From assembly GCF_019316905.1 (NCBI RefSeq), contig NZ_CP079216.1, forward strand, positions 1,984,001-2,048,000: 64,000 nucleotides of DNA, in the 5' to 3' direction. The DNA comes from Tessaracoccus palaemonis. GTDB lineage: Bacteria > Actinomycetota > Actinomycetes > Propionibacteriales > Propionibacteriaceae. The translations under genes were made by a program, and so were the position numbers. The notes under the pieces were generated by a model, which saw only the letters and a list, made by a program, of their open reading frames with translations, did no database searches and was not told the origin of the DNA. Below are positions 25,382 through 35,634 of the stretch, piece after piece; the stretch's first letter is position 1, and each line of letters opens with the position of its first letter.

Positions 25382-26095
25382 TCAGTGACCCATGCCGAGG
25401 CCGCCGTCGACGGGCAGCACGGCTCCGGAGATGTAGCCAGCCTGGTCGCTGGCGAGGAAGAGCGCGGTGGAGGCGACGTCGTCGACGCTGCCGAGGCGGC
25501 CCGCGGGGATCCGCTTCTTGTAGTCCGCGATGACGTCGTCGCCGAGGACCGCGGTCATGTCGGTGTCGATGAAGCCGGGCGCGACGACGTTGCACGTCAC
25601 GCCGCGGGTGCCGATCTCGCGCGTCACGCTGCGGGCCATGCCCACCAGCGCAGCCTTGGAGGAGGAATAGTTGACCTGGCCGGGCGAGCCGAGCAGCGCC
25701 ACGACCGAGGAGACGAGCACGATGCGGCCGAAGCGGGCGCGCATCATTGCGCGGGACGCGCGACGGACGACGCGGAAGGTGCCGGTGAGGTTGGTGTCGA
25801 TGACGGTGTCCCAGTCGTCGTCCGACATGCGCATCAGCAGCGTGTCCTTCGTCACGCCCGCGTTGGCGATGAGGATCTCGACGAAGCCAAGCTCGGCCTC
25901 GACGTGCTCGAAGGCCGCGTCGACCTGGACCTGGTCGGTGATGTCGCACACCACGGGCAGGACCCCGTCGGGGACTCCTCCGGAGCGGCAGGTGGCGGCG
26001 ACGCGGTACCCGGCGTCGCGGAACGCCTCTGCGATGGCCCGGCCGATGCCTTTCGAGCCGCCGGTCACCAGGACTACTCGTGCTTGATCTGTCAC
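25382..26095 (-). CDS. fabG: 3-oxoacyl-ACP reductase
   Basis: NADPH-dependent ketoreductase of fatty acid synthesis. About 237 residues: N-terminal TGGSKGIGRAIAEAF (TGxxxGIG), NAGVTKDTLLMRMSDDDW, catalytic Ser in VLVSSVVALLG and YxxxK in YSSSKAALVGMARSV, and C-terminal SGAVLPVDGGLGMGH. The GTG at 26095 (VTDQARVVLVTGG) is chosen because it lies 8 nt after TAAGTT; the frame stays open to 26128 but adds a non-conserved leader. First gene of the fabG-fabI operon, divergent from DUF3099. Confidence 0.93.
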   Translation of the reverse strand: MTDQARVVLVTGGSKGIGRAIAEAFRDAGYRVAATCRSGGVPDGVLPVVCDITDQVQVDAAFEHVEAELGFVEILIANAGVTKDTLLMRMSDDDWDTVIDTNLTGTFRVVRRASRAMMRARFGRIVLVSSVVALLGSPGQVNYSSSKAALVGMARSVTREIGTRGVTCNVVAPGFIDTDMTAVLGDDVIADYKKRIPAGRLGSVDDVASTALFLASDQAGYISGAVLPVDGGLGMGH

Positions 26096-26103
26096 AAGGC
26101 AGC

Positions 26104-26109
26104 AACTTA
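26104..26109 (-). promoter_or_regulatory. Leaderless-type -10 box of fabG-fabI (TAAGTT)
   Basis: TAAGTT on the minus strand ends 8 nt before the chosen GTG of fabG. Confidence 0.45.
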
Positions 26110-26173
26110 CCGCAGGGCGGGGGTTCACCCCTGAGCGGACTCACGGGCGGCTCCCGCGGGGGTGGCGCGCGGC

Positions 26174-26179
26174 TAAGCT
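26174..26179 (+). promoter_or_regulatory. Leaderless-type -10 box (TAAGCT)
   Basis: TAAGCT ends 7 nt before the ATG at 26187; no ribosome-binding site lies between. Confidence 0.55.
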
Positions 26180-26186
26180 GGCGGCC

Positions 26187-26516
26187 ATGTCCAGGAGCAG
26201 CGACGCGACGCTCATCACGAGCGCGCGGAAGGGCGCCAGCCTCGACGTGGCGGAGCGGCAGCGCCGCTACCTGATCACGATGGGGCTCCGCACCGCCTGC
26301 TTCATCGCCTTCCTGTTCGTGCCCGGCTGGTGGAAGGTGGCGTGCCTGATCGGCGCAGCGGTGCTGCCCGCCGTCGGCGTCCTGCTCGCCAACAACGCCG
26401 ACCACCACACACCGGCAACGGTGGCCGACGACGAGGACCCGTCGCCGCGCCCCGCCATCGCCCCCGGCCCCGTGGTGAGGGGCACCGTCGAGAACGAGGA
26501 GACTGACCACCCGTGA
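26187..26516 (+). CDS. DUF3099 membrane protein
   Basis: 109 residues. Conserved start LITSARKGASLDVAERQRRY followed by LITMGLRTACFIAF and a second hydrophobic segment (CLIGAAVLPAVGVLLANNAD), which is the DUF3099 pattern of actinobacteria. The C-terminal tail is hydrophilic. Function unknown. Its stop overlaps the GTG of the SURF1 gene, so translation is coupled. Confidence 0.85.
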   Translation: MSRSSDATLITSARKGASLDVAERQRRYLITMGLRTACFIAFLFVPGWWKVACLIGAAVLPAVGVLLANNADHHTPATVADDEDPSPRPAIAPGPVVRGTVENEETDHP

Positions 26517-27319
26517 GACGACAGGTAATGCGCTGGATCAGCATGGGGGTGCTGGTCGTGGTGCTCGTGACGGCCTTCATCATGCTCGGCCGCTGGCAGC
26601 TGGACCGGCTGGAGCAGCGCCGGGAGCGTAACTCGGCGGTCGTGGCGCACGAGAACGACGAGGTGCAGCACTACACCGACGTGATGAACAAGACGATCGA
26701 GGAGGGTGACCAGTGGTTCACGGTCACCGCCACGGGCACGTTCGAGCCACAGCAGTTCCAGGTCCGCTACCGCACCCACGACAACGCCTACGGCACCGAG
26801 GTCGTCGGGGTGCTGACGACGCAGGAGGGGGACCACCTCCTGGTCGACCGCGGGTTCCTGGCGCGCGAGTCCGGTCAGCCCGACGGCGAGATGCCGCCGG
26901 TCATGACGGGCGAGGTCACCATCACCGGCTACGTGCACCGCAACGAGTACGGCGACGAGAACGCCCAGACCCCGCACGGGGACCAGGTGCGGCTGATCAA
27001 CTCCGACTCGCTGGGCGAGGCACTGGGCATGGACCTGGTCAACGGCTACGTGATCCTGATCGAGTCGGATCCTGCCGACACCGGCGGCCTGACGCCGCTC
27101 GGCACGCCCGAGCTCACGGAGGGGTCGCACTTCAGCTACGCGCTGCAGTGGTTCTCGTTCGCGGCCATCGCCGTCGGAGGGCTCGTGGTGCTGATCCGCG
27201 CCGACATCCGCGACCGGAAGAAGGCGAAGCGGAAGGCCGCGGAGGCTGCGGCCTCCCCAGAGTCGCCGGTGGGCTCCCCCGACGCGGTCGACGCGGGCGG
27301 CAAGGTCGGCGGCTCGTGA
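26513..27319 (+). CDS. SURF1-family cytochrome oxidase assembly protein
   Basis: 268 residues with the two-helix SURF1 architecture: N-terminal membrane helix (VLVVVLVTAFIMLGRWQLDR, including the family LGxWQxxR pattern), an external beta domain containing VLTTQEGDHLLVDRGFL, and a C-terminal helix preceded by HFSYALQWFSFAAIAVG, the other family hallmark. Helps insert haem a into cytochrome c oxidase, consistent with ctaA and ctaB elsewhere in the window. GTG start overlaps the DUF3099 stop; the stop overlaps the next start. Confidence 0.93.
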   Translation: MRRQVMRWISMGVLVVVLVTAFIMLGRWQLDRLEQRRERNSAVVAHENDEVQHYTDVMNKTIEEGDQWFTVTATGTFEPQQFQVRYRTHDNAYGTEVVGVLTTQEGDHLLVDRGFLARESGQPDGEMPPVMTGEVTITGYVHRNEYGDENAQTPHGDQVRLINSDSLGEALGMDLVNGYVILIESDPADTGGLTPLGTPELTEGSHFSYALQWFSFAAIAVGGLVVLIRADIRDRKKAKRKAAEAAASPESPVGSPDAVDAGGKVGGS

Positions 27320-28110
27320 GCGGACTCGACTGGACCCGCTGCCCGCACTGCTCGCTGCCGCTGGGCCGCGTCGAGGGCTCGCTGCGCTGCGCCGCGGGCC
27401 ACGGCTACGACGTCGCCAGGCAGGGTTACGTGAACCTGCTCGGCCGGGCTGCCCCGGCCAACGCCGACACCCCGGCCATGCTCGAGGCCCGAGCCAGCTT
27501 CCTCGCGACGGGTCGGTACCGGCCCATCGCCGACGCGATCGACTCCCGTGTCGGCGATGCGAGGCGGATCGTCGAGGTAGGCGCCGGCACCGGCTGGTAC
27601 CTGGCCCGCGCGCTCGACGCGTCCCCCGCCGCGGAGGGGCTGGCGACCGACGTGTCCGTCGCCGCCGCGAAGCGCTGCGCCAGAGCCCACCCGCGGATGG
27701 ACGCGGTCGTCGCGGACACCTGGGTGGGGCTGCCCGTGCAGGACGGGGCCGTCGACCTGGTGCTGTGCGTCTTCGCCCCGCGCAACGCGGCCGACTTCGC
27801 CCGCATCCTCGCCCCGGGCGGGCGGCTGGTCGTCGTCGTCCCCCGCGCCGGGCACCTGGCCGAACTCCGTGAGCGGGACGGCCTACTGGAGGTCGCCGAC
27901 GACAAGGCGGACGCGCTCGTCGCCTCCCTCGGCGACGCGGGCTGGGCACACCTCGGCGGCGAGCGGGTCTCCGGATCCATGGACCTGACCGCGCGGGAGG
28001 CCGCCGACCTGGTCGGCATGGGGCCGAACGCCTTCCACGAGCACGGCGATGCGGCCGCCCCCATCACGACCACCCTCGACGTCGACGTGCTGGAGTTCGC
28101 ACGCCCCTGA
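27316..28110 (+). CDS. RlmA-like 23S rRNA (guanine-N1)-methyltransferase
   Basis: 264 residues. N-terminal zinc finger CPHC...CAAGHGYD followed by VARQGYVNLL, the layout of RlmA(I)/RlmA(II)/TlrB enzymes that methylate G745 or G748. Next is a Rossmann SAM domain with IVEVGAGTGWYLARAL and VDLVLCVFAPRNAADFARIL. TlrB homologues can alter tylosin sensitivity, but a housekeeping role is more likely here. GTG start at 27316 overlaps the SURF1 stop (GTGA). Confidence 0.88.
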   Translation: MSGLDWTRCPHCSLPLGRVEGSLRCAAGHGYDVARQGYVNLLGRAAPANADTPAMLEARASFLATGRYRPIADAIDSRVGDARRIVEVGAGTGWYLARALDASPAAEGLATDVSVAAAKRCARAHPRMDAVVADTWVGLPVQDGAVDLVLCVFAPRNAADFARILAPGGRLVVVVPRAGHLAELRERDGLLEVADDKADALVASLGDAGWAHLGGERVSGSMDLTAREAADLVGMGPNAFHEHGDAAAPITTTLDVDVLEFARP

Positions 28111-28126
28111 GCCGCGTGATGCTGGC

Positions 28127-28132
28127 TAGAGT
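28127..28132 (+). promoter_or_regulatory. Leaderless-type -10 box (TAGAGT) of the GPH-GH13 operon
   Basis: TAGAGT ends 7 nt before the ATG at 28140. This start is preferred over an upstream one at 28116 because it fits the promoter and the family N-terminus. Confidence 0.55.
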
Positions 28133-28139
28133 GACGGCC

Positions 28140-29498
28140 ATGCGCAACGCAGCGGGCACCCGCTGGGGATTCGGACTGGGCACGCTCGGGCGCGACATGG
28201 TCGCCGCGCTCGTGTCGCTGTACCTGATGTTCTACCTCACCGACGTGCTGGACATCTCGGGCGCCCAGCTGGGCGTCATCACGACGATCCTGGTGGTCAT
28301 GCGCGTCTTCGACGCGGTCAACGACCCCGTGATGGGCGTCATCGTCGACAACACGCACACGCGCTGGGGCAAGTTCCGGCCCTGGATCTTCTGGGGAGCG
28401 CTCGCCTGGGCCGTCGCGACGCTGCTGATGTTCTTCGACTTCGGCGCCGACGGCTGGGGCTATGTCATCGCGTTCACGGTGATCTACCTGGTCTATGAGG
28501 TGTCCTACACCATCAACGACATCGCGTTCTGGTCGATGCTGCCGGCCCTGACCAAGGACCAGAAGGAGCGCGAGAAGATCGCGGGCGTCGCGCGGATCTG
28601 CGCGAACGTCGGGCTGTTCTCGGTGGTCGTCGGCCTGGTGCCGGTCACCGCCGCGCTGACCGAGGCGCTGGGCTCCGCGGAGGCAGCGTGGTTCGCGTTG
28701 GCCGCGGCGCTGGTGGTCATCATGCTGGTGTTCCAGACGTTCACGCTCCTGTTCGCGCGGGAGCAGGTGGCTGCGGAGCCGCAGTCCACCCCGCTGCGGG
28801 AGCTGTTCCAGGTGATCTGGCGCAACGACCAGCTGATGTGGGTGACGCTGGCGATGATCGCCTACATGGCCGGATACCTGACCACGACGTCGTTCGGCCT
28901 CTACTACTTCAAGTACATCTTCGGCGACGAGGGCGCGTATCCGATCTTCGCCGCGGTGCTGGGCGTAACCCAGATCGTGGCGCTGGCGCTGTTCCCCGTC
29001 GTGTCGAAGCGGCTGACGCGCGGCCGCATCCACCTGACCGCCACGGTGCTGTCCATCGCCGGCTACGCCGTGTTCTGGCTGTCCGGCACGTCTCTCGGGC
29101 TCGTCGGGGTCGCCGGCGTGCTGCTCTTCACCGGGCAGGGCGCCATCCAGCTGCTGCTGGTGATGTTCATCGCGGACAGCGTCGAGTACGGCGAGTGGAA
29201 GCTCGGCCGCCGCAACGAGTCGGTCACGTTCTCGCTGCAGCCGTTCATCTACAAGCTGGGCAACGCGATCGCGTCGGGCGTCGTCGGCGCGACGGTGATC
29301 GCGTCGGGCATCGACCGCGCGGCCGGCCCCGCCGACGTGACCGCCGAGGGGGCCGGGCTGTTCAAGGTCGCGATGCTGGCCCTGCCCGCCGCGCTGATGG
29401 CGGCGAGCTGGCTGATCATGCGGGCCGGGTACCGGCTCGACGAGGCCACCTACGCCGGCATCGTCGCGGACCTGGAGGAGCGACATGCCACTCGATAA
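28140..29498 (+). CDS. Glycoside-pentoside-hexuronide (GPH) family sugar:cation symporter
   Basis: 452 residues, 12 predicted membrane segments. GPH signatures: VFDAVNDPVMGVIVDNTHTR followed by WGKFRPWI between helices 2 and 3, YEVSYTINDIAFWSMLPALT, and EYGEWKLGRRNESVTFSLQP in the late cytosolic loop. It imports a di- or oligosaccharide or glycoside with Na+ or H+. The 3' end overlaps the GH13 gene by 14 nt, so the sugar is probably an alpha-glucoside cleaved by that enzyme. Confidence 0.92.
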   Translation: MRNAAGTRWGFGLGTLGRDMVAALVSLYLMFYLTDVLDISGAQLGVITTILVVMRVFDAVNDPVMGVIVDNTHTRWGKFRPWIFWGALAWAVATLLMFFDFGADGWGYVIAFTVIYLVYEVSYTINDIAFWSMLPALTKDQKEREKIAGVARICANVGLFSVVVGLVPVTAALTEALGSAEAAWFALAAALVVIMLVFQTFTLLFAREQVAAEPQSTPLRELFQVIWRNDQLMWVTLAMIAYMAGYLTTTSFGLYYFKYIFGDEGAYPIFAAVLGVTQIVALALFPVVSKRLTRGRIHLTATVLSIAGYAVFWLSGTSLGLVGVAGVLLFTGQGAIQLLLVMFIADSVEYGEWKLGRRNESVTFSLQPFIYKLGNAIASGVVGATVIASGIDRAAGPADVTAEGAGLFKVAMLALPAALMAASWLIMRAGYRLDEATYAGIVADLEERHATR

Positions 29499-31443
29499 GG
29501 GAGACCGGCTCGGCGACCTGTACGCGACGCCGGTCGGGCGCGACGTGATCGACAAGATCCTGCTGCAGTCGGCGCTCCCCCGCGGCCTGGTGAAGGCCGT
29601 CTCGGGGCTGCGGATCGGGACGGTGGACAAGCTCACCGACCGCCTGATGGGGCCCGGCGTGATGGAGACGGTCCTCGGCCTGGTCAACGCGGAGCCGGAC
29701 GTGCCGCTGACCGGCGAGGCCGAGGGCGACGACCCCTGGTGGCGCTCCGCCGTGTTCTACCAGGTCTATCCCCGCTCGTTCGCGGACTCCGACGGCGACG
29801 GCGTCGGCGACATCCGGGGCATCATCGAACACCTCGACCACCTGGAGGACCTCGGCGTCGACTGCCTGTGGCTCTCCCCCATCTTCGCCTCCCCGAACCG
29901 GGACATGGGCTACGACATCAGCGACTACCGCGCGGTGATGGACGAGATGGGCACGCTGGCCGACGTCGACGACCTGATCGCCGGCTGCCACGAGCGCGGC
30001 ATGCGGATCATCCTCGACCTCGTCGTCAACCACACCTCCGACGAGCACGAGTGGTTCCGCCGCGCCGTCGCCGACCCGGACGGGCCGTACGGCCGCTACT
30101 ACTTCCTCGAGGAAGGTACCGAGGACGCGCCGCCGAACAACTGGAAGTCGTTCTTCTCCGGCCCGGCGTGGCGCTGGATCCCGGAGGCGAAGCGGTGGGC
30201 GCTTCACCTGTTCGCCGACTCGCAGATGGATCTGCGCTGGGACAATCCCGACGTGCAGCGCGAGGTGGCCGACGTCGTGCAGTGGTGGCTGGGCCGCGGC
30301 ATCGACGGCTTCCGCCTCGACGTCATCAACTACATCTCCAAGGCGCCCGGCCTGCCGGACGGTCACCCCTTCGTCGGGCAGCTGCTGGAGTTCACCGGGG
30401 TCGAGCACTACTTCTACGGACCCAGGCTGGGCGAGTTCCTGCGGACGCTGCGCCGCGACGGGTTCACGCGGGACCGGCCGCCGGCCTCGACGCCGCGGGA
30501 GCGGCTGGCCGACGGCGCGCTGGGCGGCCCGCTGCCCGCCGACGAGGTGGGCGTGATGGTCGGCGAGACCCCCGGCATCGGCGTTGAGCTCGGCCGGATG
30601 CTGAGCGCCCGGGGCCGCGACGAGCTGGACCTGACGTTCAACTTCGACGTGCTCGAGCCGCCCGGACGCGTGCGCTGGGACAGCTACGCCTACGACCCGG
30701 AGTACCTGAAGCGCTACTGGCGCGACTACCTGGCGAGGCTCGGCCCGCGCGACTGGATCTCGGTGTTCCTCGACAACCACGACAACCCGCGGATGCTCAG
30801 CAAGATCGGGGCGGGGCGCGAGGCCGACCCCGCCGTCCGCACGGCCATCGGCAAGCTGCTGGCCACGCTGCAGCTGACGATGCGCGGCACTCCCTTCCTG
30901 TTCCAGGGTCAGGAGCTGGGGGCCGTGAACCAGGAGTTCGCGTCGCTGGACGACCTGCGCGACGTCGAGTCGATCAACCGCCTGCCGGAGCTGATGGCCT
31001 CCGGCCTGGGGCCCCGCGCGGCGTGGGCGCAGATCCTGTCGGGCACCAGGGACCACGCGCGGGTGCCGATGCGGTGGACGCCGGGCGGCGGCTTCACCAC
31101 CGGGGTCCCGTGGCTCGCCGGCACCGACGAGGTCCCCGGCTTCTCCGCGGCCGAGCAGGCCGCCGACCCTGACTCCGTGTACTCCTGGCACCGCGCGCTG
31201 ATCGCGCTGCGCCGTCGGCACCCGGCGCTGACCCGCGGGTCACTCACCTGGGTCGCGCCGCGCCGCCGCAACTACCTCGCCTACGTGCGCGAACTGGGCG
31301 GGGAGGCCTTCCTGGTCGAGTGCAACGCGTCGGACACGGCGATGCGTCGCCCGTCCGCCGCCCCGCCGGCCGAGCCGGTGCTGGGGATCAGGGACGGGCG
31401 CCGCCTGGCTCCGTGGGAGGCGAGCGTGAGCCGGGTGCTGTGA
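29485..31443 (+). CDS. GH13 alpha-glucosidase with a conserved-looking N-terminal extension
   Basis: 652 residues. The catalytic (beta/alpha)8 domain starts at about residue 85 (WWRSAVFYQVYPRSFADSDG). Regions: DLVVNHTSDEHEWF, nucleophile Asp in GIDGFRLDVIN, acid/base Glu in GVMVGETPG, stabilising Asp in FLDNHDNPRM. It resembles oligo-1,6-glucosidase/alpha-glucosidase enzymes. The first 80 residues (LGDLYATPVGRDVIDKILLQ, then SALPRGLVKAV...) are not part of the GH13 fold and look helical. No signal peptide: acts on sugar imported by the overlapping GPH symporter. An ATG at 29485 is assigned within the transporter 3' end. Confidence 0.92.
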   Translation: MPLDKGDRLGDLYATPVGRDVIDKILLQSALPRGLVKAVSGLRIGTVDKLTDRLMGPGVMETVLGLVNAEPDVPLTGEAEGDDPWWRSAVFYQVYPRSFADSDGDGVGDIRGIIEHLDHLEDLGVDCLWLSPIFASPNRDMGYDISDYRAVMDEMGTLADVDDLIAGCHERGMRIILDLVVNHTSDEHEWFRRAVADPDGPYGRYYFLEEGTEDAPPNNWKSFFSGPAWRWIPEAKRWALHLFADSQMDLRWDNPDVQREVADVVQWWLGRGIDGFRLDVINYISKAPGLPDGHPFVGQLLEFTGVEHYFYGPRLGEFLRTLRRDGFTRDRPPASTPRERLADGALGGPLPADEVGVMVGETPGIGVELGRMLSARGRDELDLTFNFDVLEPPGRVRWDSYAYDPEYLKRYWRDYLARLGPRDWISVFLDNHDNPRMLSKIGAGREADPAVRTAIGKLLATLQLTMRGTPFLFQGQELGAVNQEFASLDDLRDVESINRLPELMASGLGPRAAWAQILSGTRDHARVPMRWTPGGGFTTGVPWLAGTDEVPGFSAAEQAADPDSVYSWHRALIALRRRHPALTRGSLTWVAPRRRNYLAYVRELGGEAFLVECNASDTAMRRPSAAPPAEPVLGIRDGRRLAPWEASVSRVL

Positions 31444-31466
31444 CGCCTCACCGTGGACTGGCCCTG

Positions 31467-33065
<1,599 letters not shown>

Positions 33066-33161
33066 CTACCCATTTTCCCCGCTGCGCCCGCAGAGTCCAA
33101 ACCGCGCCCCGTCGTCCCCGTCCGACCACACCCCGACACCCCGGATCTGCCGGACCTTCTC

Positions 33162-33303
33162 CGAAAATCGACCAGTGCCCGCTTCTCCCCGGTCCGGTCA
33201 CGAGAATCGCCCACTGCCTTCGGCCGCCGCGAGCGCGAAAAGCGACCACTGCCCGCTTCTCCCCGGTCATTCGAGGAGAAGCGACCACTGCCCGCTTTTC
33301 GTG
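33162..33303. repeat. Four-unit hairpin repeat in the 320-bp gap before rarD
   Basis: Four related units begin near 33162, 33201, 33236 and 33275, spaced 35-39 bp. The core is GCGACCACTGCCCGCTTCTC (units 3 and 4), with AATCGACCAGTGCCCGCTTC in unit 1 and a degenerate unit 2. Each good unit can fold: GAGAAGC or GAAAAGC pairs with GCTTCTC or GCTTTTC across GACCACTGCCC. Units 1 and 3 end with TCCCCGGTC. No gene is seen in 33066-33385. Confidence 0.75.
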
Positions 33304-33385
33304 AGGGGCCGGACGACGTGGGCGGCGAAGGCCCGTTGGGGACGGCGGTGCGCCGGGTCAGCCAAGGCGACGACCGTTCGCCGCG

Positions 33386-34276
33386 TCAGCCCAGGCGACG
33401 GCGACGCGCGAGGAGGACCGCGTCGACGGCGAAGATCAGCACCGCGACCCACACCAGCGCGAAACCCGCCCAGCGGGCCGCGGGCATTGGCTCGCCGAAG
33501 GCCAGCCAGCCGACAAGGAACTGGCCGATCGGCGCGAGGTACTGCAGCATGCCGATCGTCACCAGCGACACCTTCCGGGCCGCGTCGGCGAACAGGATCA
33601 GCGGGATGGCGGTGACGATGCCCGTCGTCGCCATCAGCAGGCCGTAGCCGCTGAACAGGTCGACGGTGCCCCCGCCGGTGACACCGAGGTAGATCAAGTA
33701 GCCGAGCGCGATCGGCGCGACGGCGGCGGTCTCCATGGCGAGGCCGGGGGTCGGCGCGACGGAGCGGCCGGCCAGCTTCTTCACGAGCGAGTACGTCCCG
33801 AAGCTCAGCGCCAGGGTGATCGCGATGAACGGGAACTCGCCGTAGGCGACGACCAGCACCACCACCGCCGCGGCCCCGAATCCGAGCGCGATCCACTGCG
33901 CCCTCCGGAGCCGCTCCCCCAGCACCAGGACGCCGAGCAGCGTGACGGCAAGGGGGTTGATGAAGTACCCCAGTGCCGCGTCGAGCGTCCGCCCCGTCGC
34001 GACGCCGTAGACGTAGGTCGTCCAGTTGATCGCGATCAGCAGACCGGCGACGCCGAGCACGAGGGCGGAGCGTCGGTCGCGGAGGATGGCGCGCAGCTGG
34101 CCGAGGCTGCGCGTGACGGCGAGCAGCAGCAGGCAGAAGACCAGCGACCACAACGCGCGGTAGGCCACGACCTCGAACGCACCCGACCTGGCGAACAGCA
34201 CGAAGTAGAGCGGGAACAGCCCCCACAGCGCATAGGCGGTGATGCCGCTGATCAGGCCGGTCTTCGTCTTCTCCAC
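33386..34276 (-). CDS. rarD: RarD/EamA-family drug-metabolite transporter
   Basis: 296 residues, ten hydrophobic segments in two EamA halves. N-terminus TGLISGITAYALWGLFPLYF, then VVAYRALWSLVFCLLLLA and AINWTTYVYGVATGRTLDAALG, typical of RarD. Probable exporter of a small metabolite; the natural substrate of RarD is unsettled. GTG start at 34276, 6 nt after TAGTCT, no ribosome-binding site. Confidence 0.9.
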   Translation of the reverse strand: MEKTKTGLISGITAYALWGLFPLYFVLFARSGAFEVVAYRALWSLVFCLLLLAVTRSLGQLRAILRDRRSALVLGVAGLLIAINWTTYVYGVATGRTLDAALGYFINPLAVTLLGVLVLGERLRRAQWIALGFGAAAVVVLVVAYGEFPFIAITLALSFGTYSLVKKLAGRSVAPTPGLAMETAAVAPIALGYLIYLGVTGGGTVDLFSGYGLLMATTGIVTAIPLILFADAARKVSLVTIGMLQYLAPIGQFLVGWLAFGEPMPAARWAGFALVWVAVLIFAVDAVLLARRRRLG

Positions 34277-34282
34277 CGGCCC

Positions 34283-34288
34283 AGACTA
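34283..34288 (-). promoter_or_regulatory. Leaderless-type -10 box (TAGTCT) of rarD
   Basis: TAGTCT on the minus strand ends 6 nt before the GTG at 34276. Confidence 0.55.
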
Positions 34289-34359
34289 GGGGCGCCGCGC
34301 CCGGCGGCTCGGCGTCGTCTCGCCGCCTGCCCCGTCGCCCATGAGCCCCGCCGGATCTG

Positions 34360-34575
34360 GGACCCTCGCTGCGCTCGGGGCGTTTCGACAGGCTCAACGA
34401 CCCGTGGTTCCCTGAGCTTGTCCCGGTTCCCTGAGCTTGTCCCGGTTCCCTGAGCTTGCGCCGGTTCCCTGAGCTTGTCGAAGGGCGCCGAGCGGAGCGA
34501 GGTGTCGAACTCGGCCTGGCACCCCTCGCTTCGCTCAGGGCGTTTCGACAGGCCTGTGCTGAGCCTGTCGAAGTG
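34360..34575. repeat. Second cluster of dispersed palindromic repeats, with a 19-bp tandem array
   Basis: Four head-to-tail 19-bp units built on GGTTCCCTGAGCTTGTCCC begin at 34406, 34425, 34444 and 34463. Around them are CGTTTCGACAGGCTCAACGA (34381-34400), CTTCGCTCAGGGCGTTTCGA (from about 34529) and a further GAGCCTGTCGAAGTGCTCAA at 34561. Units are related to the cluster at 20083-20304 in both orientations. The 34277-34592 gap contains no gene. Confidence 0.85.
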
Positions 34576-34592
34576 CTCAACGAGCCACCGCC

Positions 34593-35420
34593 TCAGCCCA
34601 GCCCGGCCAGGAAGTCGAGGATCGCCTTCTCCCACTCCTCCTTGTGCGACAGGTTCGCCCCGTGCGGCCCACCCTCGATCGGGACGACCTCGGCCTGCGG
34701 GATGTAGTTCTTCATGCGCGCGGCCGACGGCTGGTACGGCACGTTCTGGTCCTGCGTCCCGTGCACCACGAGGGTCGGGACCTTGATGGCCTCGCAGTCC
34801 TTGCGCAGGTCCGTCGCCCAGATCAGGATGCACGCGACGGCGTTGACGGGGTCGCTCTGGTGCGCGATCCGCAGCGCCTCCGCGCGGACCTCCTCGGGCA
34901 CCTGGATACCCGCGTCGTTGCTGAAGAACGTGGTGATGAACGAGTCGAGGAAGCCGTCGCGGTCGTCGCGGCAGCTCTCGGCCATCCCGGTGAAGCCGTC
35001 GATAGGCATGCCGCCGTCGGGATTGTCGTCGGTGATGCACAGCGCGGGCGTGATCGCGCCGGAGAAGATCGCCCCGGCGATGCGCCACGGGTCGTGGCGG
35101 CCCAGGAACCGTGCGACCTCGCCCCCGCCCATCGAGAACCCGAGGATGACGCCGTCCCGGAGGTCGAGTGCCTCCAGCACGACGGCGAGGTCGTCGGCCA
35201 GCTCGTCGTAGTCGACGGCGACCTGCGGCTTGTCGGACTGGCCGAACCCGCGCCGGTCGTAGGTCACGACCCGGTATCCGGCCGACGCGAACGTCGGGAT
35301 GTTCGCCGTGAACGACTCCCCCGACAACGGCCAGCCATGGATGAGGACCAGCGGGCGACCGTCACCGCCCGAGTCGGTGTAGTGCAGGTTGACGCCGCTG
35401 GGCGTGGTGAGAGTTGGCAT
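34593..35420 (-). CDS. Alpha/beta hydrolase (non-haem chloroperoxidase/esterase type)
   Basis: 275 residues. Oxyanion region LVLIHGWPLSGESF, YDRRGFGQSDKP, nucleophile Ser in LGFSMGGGEVARF, Asp in VVHGTQDQNVPY and His in GGPHGANLSH complete the triad. Closest in pattern to arylesterases and cofactor-free haloperoxidases. No signal peptide. ATG at 35420 preceded by AAGGAG. The reading frame continues upstream to 35882 without a credible domain, so that extension is rejected. Confidence 0.9.
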   Translation of the reverse strand: MPTLTTPSGVNLHYTDSGGDGRPLVLIHGWPLSGESFTANIPTFASAGYRVVTYDRRGFGQSDKPQVAVDYDELADDLAVVLEALDLRDGVILGFSMGGGEVARFLGRHDPWRIAGAIFSGAITPALCITDDNPDGGMPIDGFTGMAESCRDDRDGFLDSFITTFFSNDAGIQVPEEVRAEALRIAHQSDPVNAVACILIWATDLRKDCEAIKVPTLVVHGTQDQNVPYQPSAARMKNYIPQAEVVPIEGGPHGANLSHKEEWEKAILDFLAGLG

Positions 35421-35634
35421 CGTTGCTCCTTCTCGTGGGCCTATACCTGGAAAATACCGGAGCGCGGGTCGACCCTGAAGATCTGGTGGCAGATGAGGTG
35501 GAGTTCCACACCGACAGGGCCCTGCCTGATCACCGACTTGTTGCTCGGATAGGGTTTCGGACTGCCCCTCCCTGCGCTGATCGGCGCCCCAGGCAGCGGG
35601 AATCTGCGATGGCAACAGCCGGAAGGGCGTATCC

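Noticed and set aside
33162-33303. CRISPR array
   Set aside because: Units are degenerate, spacing leaves only about 5-15 bp between them, units are internally palindromic over their whole length, and no cas gene is nearby.
34406-34481. CRISPR array or minisatellite coding region
   Set aside because: The 19-bp units are directly head-to-tail with no spacers and belong to the dispersed repeat family.
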